Assembly (NCBI GenBank): GCA_029379385.1
Contig: CM055611.1
Coordinates: forward strand, 18,794,062-18,858,061
From: Quillaja saponaria
Taxonomy: Eukaryota; Streptophyta; Magnoliopsida; Fabales; Quillajaceae
Direction: 5' to 3'
DNA: 64,000 nucleotides
In this document: positions 1-12,399 of the stretch, one piece after another
How the letters are laid out: each line of letters opens with the position of its first letter
Numbering within the stretch: position 1 is the stretch's first letter
Made by a program: the position numbers and the translations under genes
The notes under the pieces: generated by a model
The model's input: the letters and a program-made list of their open reading frames with translations, nothing else
The model's database searches: none
What the model was told of the DNA's origin: nothing

Positions 1-2155
1 TTATCTTCTTTACTCTGCTTCCCGTTACATCTAATGGCCTGTCACTATTAAGATTCTCCTCTCATTTTTTCTTCTCCTTCCTCCTTCATATCTGCAGAGC
101 TCGTAAAAAATTTCGGATAAACTAAGCTATTTCGATGCTCTGTTATTCAAGAAACAAATAAATTCTGCTATGTCGATGCTCTGTTATCGTTCATTTAGAT
201 CTACTGAACAAAAATTTTCTGGGCACTTAGATTTGTGGAGTTTTTTTTTTTTTACTGAAAGTTGTAGCAATTATGAACTATTGAAGAACATGATTTAGAA
301 TTTTTGAGGAATTGATGTTCTGATATGGGGCTTAGGGTTTGTACTCGTCTTTGTGTTTTCCTCTCTACGAGGAATTGATGTGCTGATTGTACAAGAATAT
401 TTTAATGCCGAAATGTCAAATAAGGGCACGAATGAAGTACCATTCCCCTATTTGCTTTTCTTTCCTTCTATTTTGAGATGGTGGGTTATCCACCAGTTCA
501 CTCCCCCTCCTCCTCCCCACATTCAACCAACCTCTAAAAGAAGGGGAGATAGAATGAAATGGGAAAGAAGGGGTAATTTCATGGTGAGATAAGAGAGAAC
601 GATGCACAGTTAAGTGAGAAAGGAGATAATGGGAGGGAAAGAGGTTTTTGTTTTTGTTTTCTTACAAAATAATATACTAAACTCACTTGATAATTTATTA
701 TTCCGTTAGTCCACGCCACTTTTATTAATATTAACGGTAAAATCAAATTGATATAATTTTATAATTATAAAATTATTGTAACAAAAAAAAAAAAAAAGGC
801 TAAAATAAAATTATAGAGCTCAAATATGTAATTTAGCCTAATAATTAATAAATTACTCATTTTTACAAAATTTTAATTTTATCATAGAGATTACTAATGA
901 ATTATATTTTTTATTTTATTAAAATAAATGTAAATACTTATTTTTTTCTACATTTTTCTTTACGTTTCTAATTTTCTTTTACATAGTAATTGCAAGCACT
1001 TGAAATAAAATTATATAAATTTACTTATTAATTTGAATATTAAATAAAATAAAATTGAAATTTCTAATTATTATTAAGTTTTTTCTTAATAGCATGTTAG
1101 TCTTAATGTTAATATATATATTAAGTATTGTAGGTAAATATAAGTAAAGTAAAACTTTAGAAGTAAATTTTTTTTTAAAAAAAAAAAGGAAAATATGATT
1201 TATAATCATTCAAATCTAATAAATATTGTCATAATTTTTTTTTATTACAATATGAAAAGATAAATAAAGTACCAATACGTTCCGGCAAGAAATATTAAAA
1301 GATATTTTAAGATTTTCATTCCAAATAAAAATTATAAACTTAATAATTTTTTAAAAATTATAGTCATTAAATAAAAAATAAAATATTTTCATCTTATATT
1401 TCTACATATTTTTTCAATAATTAAAAAATTATTATTTTCTTGACTAAATTTATATAAATCAATTACTTATTTTCGCTCAAGTGCTTGAACTTATTTTTTA
1501 TATTCATATAAATTATAGAAGATTATACTTCTATAACGGTTCTTATCATAAAAATTAAAGAAAAATCAACTTTATTTTATTTCTTAATTTAAACCTTATG
1601 TTCTATTCTTACCCAGATAACAAGTTTCACAAATTGATATATTTTTGTAGCGTGTCTCATGTGTTAAGCATTTTCTTTTTTATTTTAGTAGAAACAACAT
1701 ATTTTAAAAAAAAAATTTAAATAACAAAATGTAATATTAAAAAATATATAATATATATATAAAAAATTTTAATTCATTTGGAAAAAGAAATCTACAAAAT
1801 AGATTCATATATTTTTATTTTTATTTTATCTCAATGCAAGAAGTAAAATGTTCACTTAGGTCAAAAGACGTTAAGGAGTAACAAAACACTCCTTATCAAA
1901 CAATGCGCCATGACAAATGAATACAGAATCTTACAGATCAAGACTGAAAAAATTTATTATTAAGCCAAATGCATTCTTTGTAAGTCAATTAGTTCTCATA
2001 TTACTAGTATGAAAAAGCATTCAGAATAATACGTGACAGATTACTCTGGTATTACATAAACACCAGAATGCTATCCACAAGTCATTTGCATACAAGGAGA
2101 TATGTATACAAGCCAGAAACCACCTGATTACAGTTACACAAGACCCTTCTGACAT
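1..2155. other. spacer; leader-like first 700 bases, then AT-rich
   Basis: No gene is recognised. Bases 1-700 are less AT-rich. They carry pyrimidine-rich runs, a TTAGGGTTT telo-box-like motif near 332-340 and two copies of TCGATGCTCTGTTAT about 40 bases apart (near 133 and 173), which resembles plant leader or first-intron sequence of a gene mostly outside the window. Bases 700-1850 are very AT-rich with poly(A)/poly(T) runs and no credible exon. Bases 1850-2155 are probably the 3' UTR and downstream flank of the minus-strand SAP18 gene. Confidence 0.5.
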
Positions 2156-5100
2156 CTACAGAATAGCCACATCCAAGTAATCTCCAATCTGTACATGGAA
2201 GAATTTTGTCAGTAACAATTCAAACACTTACGATTAAGGCACGTAAAAATCAGAAATGACCACGTTGTACCTCAAAACCAAGTTCAGCTAAAGCCTTGCC
2301 ATCGTCTAATTTTCCACTTCCATAAGAGAAGGTCTTCCCCACCTTCATGAAACAAACTAGTCCAGTGAGAGCCATATTATAAATATCATTTATACTTTAA
2401 ACAATAGAACAAATATCACCCTATTAGTACATCACATTCTATCAACACCAGAGCAGCAGCTGGTTTTTATGAGTTCAGACCAGCATAGCAAGCATTTCAG
2501 TCTTTTGTGTCAATCACAACCAAAATTGACATTCCAACTCCACCTTTTTCACAACACGATATCAAAATTACAAGATTGATTGAACATAATCATGCCCTCT
2601 TGCCCGTATTAACATCTTAATACTCAGAAAAAAATGACACGCGGAATCATGAAAATCAAATATTTCCTAGGGCAATGAAAGCTTGAAGGGGAACAGTAAG
2701 TTATGAGGATATCTATTGCATTTTCAAACTATTCACGATAATTTGGATGAATTGCATAAACGATAATCAAACCCCACAGCAACCAATGATTGAGAAGTCT
2801 ATGAACTTTTTGCAGGGGCAAAAATATATAATTACAAGATAAACTAGTTAACTTTGAACTAAAAACAATATCAGAGATGTTCATACCAGGTTTTGCATAA
2901 TATTGCACTCATATCTTAATTGGTTATCACTTAACAGATATACTTCTTGAACAACAAAAGTATAATATTATTAGATATTGGGAGCACCTTTATTCTTAAC
3001 TTTGTTTTTTGGCCTGACCCCTTTTTTATTAATTAAGGCACTTACTATAAGCTCAATATTTGCAATTTACAAGACAATAAAAAATAAATACAAAACCATT
3101 TAATCATGTACTTTATACTTCCTTTATATAACTCCAGTCAAAGATTAAGAATGTCTTTAGGGAGACAATTTGATGTGTGTATATTCTAGCCAGTATATAG
3201 GCTGTAATAGTACTTCTAGTTATGTAATATTTAACAACCCCTGGGTCTGTATGTATCATTTTAAGCTTTGAAGCCACAAATGTGGCAAGATTCATTCTAT
3301 TTTGTAGTTTGGTTAGATGAGTTTCCCCTTAAACTAAGAAGAATAAGGAGGAGGAGAAAAGAGAAAAAGATCTTGATCCAAGCTCCTGAAAACAACGAAG
3401 AACGGCATCACATAAAACCTTGCAATCTTTATCTTGGTCCTTAGATAAGATCTGTTAAAACATATCTGTCCATCCATTTTCAGACCCATAAAAATGAAGA
3501 AAGTACATGCTTCAGTATTGGAGGGTATCTTTTGTCTCATGATTTTGCTTTGTAGTTTTCTATTTATCGATTATTTGATTTCATTACGAAGATTCTTTTT
3601 ATTCCTTCTTGTATGCCTTTCCCTTATTTCTCTCATGTCTCAACACAATTTCTTCTTTTATCAACCCACAAAAAAAGACGGGGATAGTAAATTAGTAATC
3701 ATCCAGGGTAAACTTCAAATTTCTAAACAACCAAAATAGATAAGAGACCAAATGGTTTTAAGTGATCAACAGACATTCTTGCAAATAACTGGTAAACTTC
3801 ACACGCCAAAGTCAGCATGAATATGCATATGAATTCGTACTTTCAATTTAGCATCCAATGTAAAAGATTTGATCATCCAGTAGGAGTTGGAATTTTCCAA
3901 TTGTACATTCATAATGAGTGGAGTTTGCTGAAGTGAACAACTAAAAAAAAAAAAAATCAATCCATGTGCTAGTTATGTAGACAACAACTTAGGGAGGGGC
4001 TATGTAAACGGAGCTTTTTGCTCTGTGAACACCCCTCCTTAATAAACAAGTGGGTCCCACCTGGAAACCACTTTTACATATTAGTAGCTGACTAGCTGCT
4101 GTGCATAAAAAAAAAGCTTTCATGCACACAGCAGACACCATAACTTAAATATAAAGCCAATATCACTCTTAACACAAAACTATGAGACAAACATGGACAT
4201 GAACTTGACAGAAGTATATGGCTGTCATGATCACAGGGAAATGAGGAACAAGGTGATGTGTGTCAGAGAGAGGGAGAGAGAGAGACTAACCTCTCTGACC
4301 AAAAAACGACCATGTTTATCAGGATACACAAAAGCAAAAGAAAGTTTTGCATTTCTTCTCCTTGCTTCTGGAGCCACCTCTTTGACCTGTAATGAGATAT
4401 GTATATTCAACCACAGCCAAGAAATGTTAAAATAGTGTGTGTGTATTACCTTTCTGTAAGTAAATTATGGATAATGGTTTGTGACATAGTAAATACTAAA
4501 TGATAATTTTAAATGTATGCAAGAAGATCATTGTTGGACACATAAATAGGTTTTCTTACCCCCCCCCCCCCCCCCTCTCTCTCTTGCTGCGATTTCTGAA
4601 GCATCAAATGCACATCCAAATAAGGTTTTCATCTAATAGGTTTTTAGCTTGTAATTGGATCTAGATATACTTAATTGGAGCAAAAAGAAGACCAGCCAAA
4701 AGGTTCTAGACCAATATCCTCAACCAGATCTCTTGCAACAGTATTCTTTCTTTCTTACCAGCTTTTCATTTGTTCCCTTTTTACCCTCCCCATGATTTAC
4801 AACATGAAAGACAATTGTGACACTTTACTCCAATCATATGAGTATCCCTTATAAGTTACACCTTTCTATGTATTAAATTGGAAACAAAACGTTTTGCCCT
4901 CTGGAAAGGGACTCAGCCCCTTGCACACTCATACAACTTACAAGCTAAAAGCAGTTGTTTTTTTTTTTTGTGTGAAAAGCAGTTTGTTTATTGCGTGAGA
5001 TACATCAGTGTAAGTTGATGACTTCTGCAGCATCAAACTTCATCCAACAGAAATGCTCTCCCACTCATGCACCACTCTAATGTCTTTGTTATAACTTATA

Positions 5101-7040
5101 AGCTAGCACTTCCCTATTTCCAAAAATGCCTTTCTCCATAGTAATATTTGCTTTTCTGCCAATGCCAACAATCTTATCTCAACGAGCCAAGTTGAATCCA
5201 GAAAGCTTCCCTACCCATCACAGATCCAAGTAAACTCTAGTTCTAATTCTAACTTCTAAGCGACATTGAGAACATAATCCCATCATATTACTTAAACCAG
5301 AATAAAGAACTGACAGATTATAGGCTGAAACAGCAAGTACTTATTCAGGTTTACGCACTCAACAGGACACTTGGCAAAATGATCATGTAAACCATCAATA
5401 TAACATCCAGAGTGCCTCAAGTCATCAATAATGCAAGTTAGGGGTATTAACATGAAAGCGTGTTGCCTAGAATTTTCAGATGCATCATTTACCCAAATCT
5501 TTCATAAAGTGTGTCTTGGACAAGGTCTCTCCTCATAAAGACACCTAAGATGACTTCAAAACCCTCACTATGACTTTCCTTCTTGAGCCTCCCAAATCAA
5601 TATGACAGAACAACTTCCCCTGAAACCTCATTGACATCTAAACACCCCAATAATATATTCTACAAGTACATTCCTTGTTCAAGTCTATGCAGGGATCACT
5701 GCAGGACTGCTAATGCATATATATATATATATATATATATAAAGACAAACATTGATCTTAATACATACGAGATCAGTTAACTCGCGAAGAGTTGCATCCT
5801 TCCATGTATAAATCTGAACCTCATTCTTGGGCTCTTTGCCTCTTACTGCAAAGTCTTCATTGGTATGATGACCCCCACTCTGCAAAATACAAGAACTGAC
5901 ATTATGAACAATAATTATTGCCTGTCAGGTACTAGATATTAAAATCAGCAATTGTATTAGGAGAATAGCAGAAATATTAAATAATAGTATGAGATGCGTG
6001 CCCTGGGCATAACATAAAAGCTCCCAAAGATGAAATTCAAATTTTTCAAAACTAGTAGATGAATTTGGGACCTATATATTATGGAGTAACATTAAAGAGT
6101 CCCCCACACCTCTCCGCTGCTCTCAGTTATAAAAGAAACATGAGTTCTGGAAGACTTTCAATATTCATAAGATATATTGACGATGAGGATGCTTATGACC
6201 TCATCCTCTACATTTCCGCTGGCAAGGAGGATGAGAAGCCATAAAGCCAACCGTCATCAACCAACTTGGAAAACTGTCCATTAGTCATTAACCAAAGAAA
6301 AAGGAAACAATCAATTTAAAATCTTCTGAAAGACAGTAAATAAAGATCGAAGTTTAGACAATGGTGGACATGACCCAATTTCATTAAGTCACTTTGCTTC
6401 TTCCGTCACTGTAACTGTTAAGGGCAAAGCCGTATATAATTCATTTACTTTTCTTTCACACAGTTCTCAAGTATCAAAAGAGACGAGGAAGGGCACTGAG
6501 AATAGATATTGAAGCCAGAAAAAATAAATCACAGATAAAGAAATCTGGGCGCCAGACAACTCAATCCCTCCCACATTTGAAAGAAACCAAATTTTACATA
6601 TCATATATAATGTAGATGTCTGAACAATGACATACCTTTGTGAAAACTCGAAGCAATAAAGGGCAGGTCTGCATTGAACAAGCCCAATAAGAAAAACGAA
6701 AAAAGAAGTAAAATTTAAACAACTTAGTAGTAAAAGTGAAAGTTAAAACGACTAAACGATTACATAAGCCAAGTAATTAGCAGCTGGAAAATGATTACAG
6801 AGTTCAGTCTTACAGAATTTACCTCTATCAATTCAGAAGAACTAAACTTACAGATCCTAGTTTATCATAGTAGCAACTAATGGGTACCCTAGAAAGACAA
6901 TGAGAAAGAGAGAGAGAAATGGGTACCTTCTCGCGATCAACGGGCGCGAAGCGAGGGCGAGAAGGAGGAAGCGGAAGAGCTCCACCTCTTGGTGGTGGAG
7001 GCAATGGTCTGCCACCATGTCTCTTTTGTACGTCCGTCAT
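2156..7040 (-). CDS. SAP18: SAP18-like histone deacetylase complex subunit
   Basis: Six coding exons on the minus strand: 7040-6927, 6668-6636, 5879-5769, 4386-4291, 2342-2271 and 2188-2156. All junctions are GT-AG and in frame, giving 152 aa, the length I remember for Arabidopsis SAP18. The N-terminus has a proline-rich stretch (GGRPLPPPPRGG, residues 9-20). The ubiquitin-like SAP18 domain follows: CPLLLRVFTK, SGGHHTNEDFAVRGKEP, EVQIYTWKDATLRELTDL, RRRNAKLSFAFVYPD and the C-terminal ELGFEIGDYLDVAIL. In the family, SAP18 links the Sin3/HDAC co-repressor and the ASAP/PSAP splicing complexes and acts in the nucleus; in plants it is tied to histone deacetylation and stress responses. The start is the first ATG of the proline-rich exon. 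Introns hold a foldback, a C17 run and a TA microsatellite. I am very sure of the family; the role is inferred. Confidence 0.96.
3989..4042. repeat. short foldback (hairpin) in SAP18 intron 4
   Basis: The 54-base stretch starts TTAGGGAGGGG and ends CCCCTCCTTAA, so its ends are near-perfect inverted copies. A second inner pair, GGAGC and GCTC, closes round a T-rich loop. It could be a very small MITE relic or a chance hairpin. Confidence 0.45.
4559..4575. repeat. poly-C run followed by CT repeat
   Basis: About 17 consecutive C followed at once by alternating TC, inside the intron between SAP18 exons 3 and 4. Simple-sequence slippage is the likely origin. The exact length in such a run is prone to sequencing error. 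Confidence 0.85.
5715..5741. repeat. TA dinucleotide microsatellite
   Basis: An uninterrupted AT/TA run lies about 28 bases beyond the 3' end of SAP18 exon 3, inside the following intron. It creates a false YIYIYI reading frame. Confidence 0.9.
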
Positions 7041-8277
7041 CCCTCCTCTTCTTACTCTCCTCCCTTTTTCTTTCGGATATACGAAATCAGTGTATTCACT
7101 TCAAGTCGTCTTCTACCTCCGGAACCCACTGCCTGCTCTTTTCCTTCAAGCAGTTAGCAGTGGTGGGTACTCTAAGATGTGGACCTGGGCTTAGTAGCTT
7201 TTAGCCCACAAAGGACTAGCTGGGTTTTGGGTTTTAGGTTTCAGCCCATTTCTTTCAAGACTCGGATAAAAATGACTGTTCCATGTTTTAGAAACTAAAA
7301 TTTCAAAATTCTTTATACAAAAGATTAAAAAAATACACAATTCTTATTCACTTTAAGATAGTTTGATCACATGCATAGAAGATTCCGGTTAGTGGGCCAA
7401 AACAGAATAGAGAAATACCAAAAACCATGTTGCTGTTGACTTCTTGTTTAAGTTCTAAACAAAATTACAAGACACCAATACAAATTTTGACAATTTTATC
7501 CTAACATTATTGATTTGGTGGTCATAAATGTTTGTTTTATTCATTGATTTCATGAGTTTGAATCGTTTTGAAAATGTCGTGGAAAGTAAAATTCTCTAGT
7601 CTAAAAGTATATGACATGCGTTTTATTAAACAAGAGAGATTATTAATCGTCGTGCCCGTAAATTTTGACTTGGACATATTTGACTTCCATCAAAGAATAT
7701 AAATTTTTTTTGAAGTTTGGAAGTTGAACATGAAAGTAGCTGCTTGAAGTTGAACCAACAATTAAAGGGCACAAAGCTAACAAGTTGCATATGTTCAAAA
7801 AATATAACAATAATAATGAGAATTATGTCTGAGTCAAAAAATGTTCAATACGTTCTAAAAACTATGGTTGCTTCCTTATACTGCAAACAAGGTTATAACA
7901 AATATGTCTCTCAAAATAAAACAGACACCTTCTAAACTCTGATTACATGACAGAATGTAGATAGATAATAATATATGAAACTGAGAGAAATAATAGAAGA
8001 AGAAGAAGTTATATAATTGTAAGCATAATTGTTCTATATGGAAAACTTATTTGCTATATATAGAATCCCAAAAAGTGTAATGTGAAATGATGTGTAAATC
8101 TAATTAGGTTGTGATTGGTTGATAAAAATATATGAAACTAAAATGCTTATTTGGTATTTATAAAATTGTTCAATAATAGAATTCTCAAGTGCAGTATGTT
8201 ATTCTTTCTATGTAGTTTAAATAAAGGTGCCAAACCACGTAATATATGTATTGATATTATTTCTTTTCTTTTTATTT

Positions 8278-8460
8278 ATTTGGTATTATGAGGTCTTAGC
8301 TCATATACTTATATATAATGTTAAAATCCACATCTCGAGTGTTGGAGAATTAGAGGACTTAGCCAATACCTAGATAGAGTCTCACTCTTAAAATCAATCA
8401 ATTGGTATGATGAGGTATAAGTCCATATACTTTTGCATAATGTTAAGCTCCACATCTAAG
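8278..8460. repeat. diverged direct repeat pair
   Basis: A stretch near 8278-8335 (TTTGGTATTATGAGGTCTTA, then a run ending TCCACATCT) recurs near 8400-8458 (ATTGGTATGATGAGGTATAA, also ending TCCACATCT). Spacing is about 122 bases with perhaps 80 percent identity by eye. Between them lies a second motif typical of plant repeat families. Confidence 0.6.
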
Positions 8461-9159
8461 CAATGTAGGGAATTACCACATTGACAGATATAATCTTCCG
8501 TTTCAAATCGAAAAAAATAACATTCTGTTTCAAAACTAAACAAAAAAATAACCTTTTATAAACCAAAAGACATAACATATTGATCCATCTATCCGATTCG
8601 ATTAAAAACACAATCCATCCATGTTGAAAATAGAGAATTAAAAAAATTTTACTCCCTTCTACTTCTTCCAAAATTTCAAATCAGAAAGTCAATTAAAAAA
8701 TATATTTTATTAATCACTAGACTAACCTATCGACATAGCTCCCATATATTATTCATTACTGTATCAAACTGGACTTGTACAACAAAAAAAAGTATTTAGC
8801 TATGATTGCTCCAAGAAAACCCCTATATACTGTGCACTCTTTGTTCCCTCCTCACTGCTAAAAAATAAAGAAAGCATGCTTATTTGAAAGGGCCTGAAAG
8901 CATGGCTGAAAGTGAAGGCCAAATGAACAAAAATGGAAATAAGTTTTGAATACCTTTAACAAAGTAATGAAAACATCCTTTAAATGGTAAGCCCTAACCA
9001 CCCCTACCAGCATTACCTTCTAGGAGTTGGGCCCACTTATAAGTAAAAAATTGTGTACCACTTTAATGTTTAGATGTACTGTATTGTGTGTGACTATTCA
9101 ATTTTCTTTCTCAACTATCTATTTTCCTATTTGAACACCCTTTGAAGTAAATTTTTAGT

Positions 9160-9384
9160 AAAGGGGAGTGTTTTGCTTATGAGTATTGGTTCAATTGAAA
9201 AAGCTCACATTTATACCAATTTTGTAAATTATTACAAAATTGTCCAACCATGTGGCACTAATTTAAATTTACTTCAGTGAAAGGGGAGTGTTTTGTTTAT
9301 GAAGTCATTGAATTGAAAACCTCACATTTATACCAATATTTGTAAATTATTACAAAATTGTCCAACATGTGGCACTAATTTAAA
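9160..9384. repeat. tandem duplication, 120-base period
   Basis: AAAGGGGAGTGTTTTG begins at 9160 and again at 9280. Both copies continue with TCACATTTATACCAAT, GTAAATTATTACAAAATTG and TGTGGCACTAATTTAAA. Copy 2 has small deletions. This is a young tandem duplication about 3 kb upstream of the AGL6 start. Confidence 0.9.
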
Positions 9385-11417
9385 GGTCAAGAAGTATGTG
9401 ACATTTGGAAAGGTGGATATTTTAGGAGTTTGAATTGAGTTTTCTTTTCTTCACTTCTCTTTATTAATATAGTACTGTCTGTGAGATGACACTACTACCA
9501 GAACAAAATATAAACTATTAGATGCGCACATGTGGCTTCATTGTCCATTCTTGATTTTCACTAATTGCAAATTTTACAGATTCACAAGTTTACCCCCCAA
9601 GTTTTATGAACTTGCTAAAATAAACCCCAAACAGTGAAAGAAATCCCAATTAAATCTAGTAGAAGATTACCTATTGTGGTTGAAGATTACCTATTGTACT
9701 ATACATTTCCCCGGAAAATAGCACATAATCTTCACATATATATATAGGATTACAAAAAATAAATTTATAAATCACATAAATGTTTATAATGTGAAAGAAA
9801 TTATTTCATCTATGATAATAACAGTTTCTTTGAATAAGCTGTCAGGAATAAAATTCTTATATATTTTGTAATCTTGACACAGATATTCTATCTTTGGCCA
9901 GACTAAAAATATGAATAATCACAAATTAATCAAATTAAAACTACTTAATTATTCCTCAAAAGTGATTTCCTGAAACAAACAAACAAATATGTCTATTCTA
10001 TATACATAATAATGTCCTTTTTTTGAAATAAAAAGACCTTTGTAAGAACTCTGAAGAACTTTTAAAAAGACAGAGAGTCCAACAAAACAAACCCACATAC
10101 AAAAATTCTAAGATAAGTGTGTATTTATCCTTCACTATAATAGCCTTCAGCATCATTTACCATAAAACGTAGTTAGCTATTCTTGTTGACATAATTTTAT
10201 TTTATTTAAAAGAAAAACGTAGTTATCCATAAAGCTAGGGATCAAAAAGAAACGAAAAATCGAGTTATATATTCTTTTACTATTGTAGAAAGAGAGAACC
10301 GATTACTTCCTTTTCAAGGAATCAATAAAAGAGTAACACTCTCTAAATGTCTTGGTTGAGATCAACTTTATGCCACCAAGTAATTATTTCCATGATGCAA
10401 TTATTGAAATTTGACTAGCAAATAGTAACAATGTATATGAGATGACAGAATTGAGCCAATTACAATTGAAGACTTTTATGGTTGCCAAGTTCCCATATCA
10501 CAAGATCTTGTTTCTTTATATTATCTTAAACTTAATTATCTATACAATTAACTTATAGTTTCTTGTAAGAATTTGGTATTTGCACGCCCTAGCTAGGAAT
10601 TAAAACATGTAAGTTTCATTAAAAAAACTATTAGGTATATATTATTGTTAACAAGTCTTATCTCAAATGACACATGAAATTGATAAAATTTTGGTAGACG
10701 AAAATTCTAAATTTTAATATTAGCAATTTATTTAAATGAGTTTGATCTCTACCTCCAAACTCTTCATCCACGAGGTTGTTCTCCTTCTATCTCAAGTAGA
10801 AAAAAATAATTATCATCTTAGAAAGTTGTAAATTGAGTTTTGATATTAATTTTGGTTGATAGCCAAATAATTAGGTGATTTCCAAACATTACTTTTTGAA
10901 ACAAAGAAAATTGGTAGGATCTGGTCTCCCTCCATATATTGTAGCTTGTTTCATTAGCTTTTGCCAGCACAATTGGAGTAGTACTTCTTAATTAGCATCT
11001 TTAGAATTATTTCTTTTAATTCTCAACTTTGTTTGACTTAAGTAATATGCTAGTGGCCTCTTGGTCCAGCGAGATCTGTATTTCCTGTTATTCATTGAAA
11101 CATATGAGAATATGAGATCATTAGTGCAAGTGAGAATATGTGCATTTCTCAAAATGATCAATAACTGAAATTATTTGTATGCGCCTGTGCTCTCCATCTT
11201 TCTTAGTAATTAGCCCATATATTAAGCAATTAACAGCAGATACATACTTAATTGACTCAAATTTAAGTTTAACAAGCTTTGCTAAATTTAATCTTAAATT
11301 TTTCTGAGCTAAAGAAATTGAAACTTCTCTAACCTTTAGGTTTCAATGATAAAAAATAAATTGCATCATATTACATAATCATATTATGCATTTATTATGA
11401 TTCTTTAGTGCAGACTC

Positions 11418-11866
11418 TGTTGGAATTTTAATTTGACATTGATGTTTTAGTATTTCTAACTCCTAGGATAATAAATAAAATAATTTGTGATTTGAATTAG
11501 TGGTTAATTGTGTGTTAGTGGTAAGTTATGGGATTGTAATGAATTGTATTAGTGAGAGTTTCATTGCTAGAAATGGGTGTTTAATCCTTATTAGTGGTGA
11601 GTTATTAGTTAGTAGAGAGTTACAAGTTAGTGAGTTAGTGTTATTAGTATAAATATGTTATATTGAGTCTTGTAATAGTTTGGTCTACCCCAAGTGGTGA
11701 TTATTGGTTATGAAATGAGTTGTTCCTTTACAATATTATCTCTTCATCTCTAAATGTCTAAATATGTGTTTGAGTATATGAATGCTCATCACATTCTAAC
11801 AAAGTGGTAATGTGTGCTAATTACACATTCTAACAAAGAATATCATAGCCCACCATATTTCCATCA
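11418..11866 (+). mobile_element. LTR-derived insertion (solo LTR or TRIM-like)
   Basis: The element begins TGTTGGAAT and ends CCATCA. It is flanked by GACTC on both sides (11413-11417 and 11867-11871), set within a 10-base match CAGACTCTGT (11411-11420 and 11865-11874). Inside are a TATA-like AGTATAAATATG (about 11648) and ATTCTAACA, a near inverse of the start, at about 11793 and 11827. The first is followed by AAGTGGTAATG, which resembles the primer-binding region that follows a Copia LTR. So the LTR proper may end at 11801, with a short internal remnant after it. There is no coding capacity. Confidence 0.55.
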
Positions 11867-12040
11867 GACTCTGTGATGCTTTCATATCTGTTGGATTTCA
11901 GTTTTGTGCTACTGTCTAAGCAGCTGGTGGTTAGTAAATAGTCAAAAACATTGCTATCAAGCAGACCCTTTGTCACATGTAGGAGAAAGCATCACAAAGT
12001 CGAGTGGATGTTAATATTTTCCTTCTTTACCCTAATACTA

Positions 12041-12062
12041 GAAGAGAGAGAGAGAGAAAGAG
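12041..12062 (+). promoter_or_regulatory. GA-rich tract upstream of AGL6
   Basis: GAAGAGAGAGAGAGAGAAAG lies about 340 bases before the AGL6 start codon. GA repeats of this kind are targets of plant BBR/BPC factors, which act on MADS homeotic genes. The regulatory role here is inference only. Confidence 0.3.
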
Positions 12063-12399
12063 GGGTAGCTGGGGAGGGCAGGCTTGCTAAAATTAAAATG
12101 GAAAAGAGAATGAGGAAAAAAAGAGGAATAACTGGTTTTCCCTTTTGCTGTAAAAGAATGCCCTCTTCTATGTTCCAACATCTATTTCTATATAGTGCCT
12201 ATAACTTCCAGTTCTCTGATCCACAAAAGCCATTATAATTACTACCTCTTACTTTTTAGCTTATATTCCATATCTCCATTTTTGTATGATCCAAACTCCC
12301 ACCATCTATAGCTTCTACCCAGAAAGAAACCCAATAAATCCTCTTTCTTGCTTTAATTTGATAAAATAATAAAACATTCTTAGGTTGATTTTTAGAGAA

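Larger units (their letters stand above)
7041..12399. other. spacer: SAP18 promoter side and AGL6 upstream region
   Basis: No further gene is recognised. Bases 7041-7200 are the 5' flank of SAP18. The rest is AT-rich and holds two pairs of direct repeats (near 8280-8460 and 9160-9384), an LTR-like insertion at 11418-11866, and a GA-rich tract just upstream of AGL6. Confidence 0.6.

Noticed and set aside
6900..7204. Three plus-strand ORFs of 71-91 codons across SAP18 exon 1
   Set aside because: They mirror the GC-rich, proline-coding SAP18 exon in other frames; low-complexity Arg/Ser content and no family match.
11951..12238. 95-codon ORF just before AGL6
   Set aside because: Lies in the promoter/leader, is Arg/Glu-rich from the GA tract, and matches no family.
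12385..12399. Earlier AGL6 start extending the protein by five residues
   Set aside because: It begins with TTG, not ATG; the protein starts at the canonical MGRGR codon at 12400.
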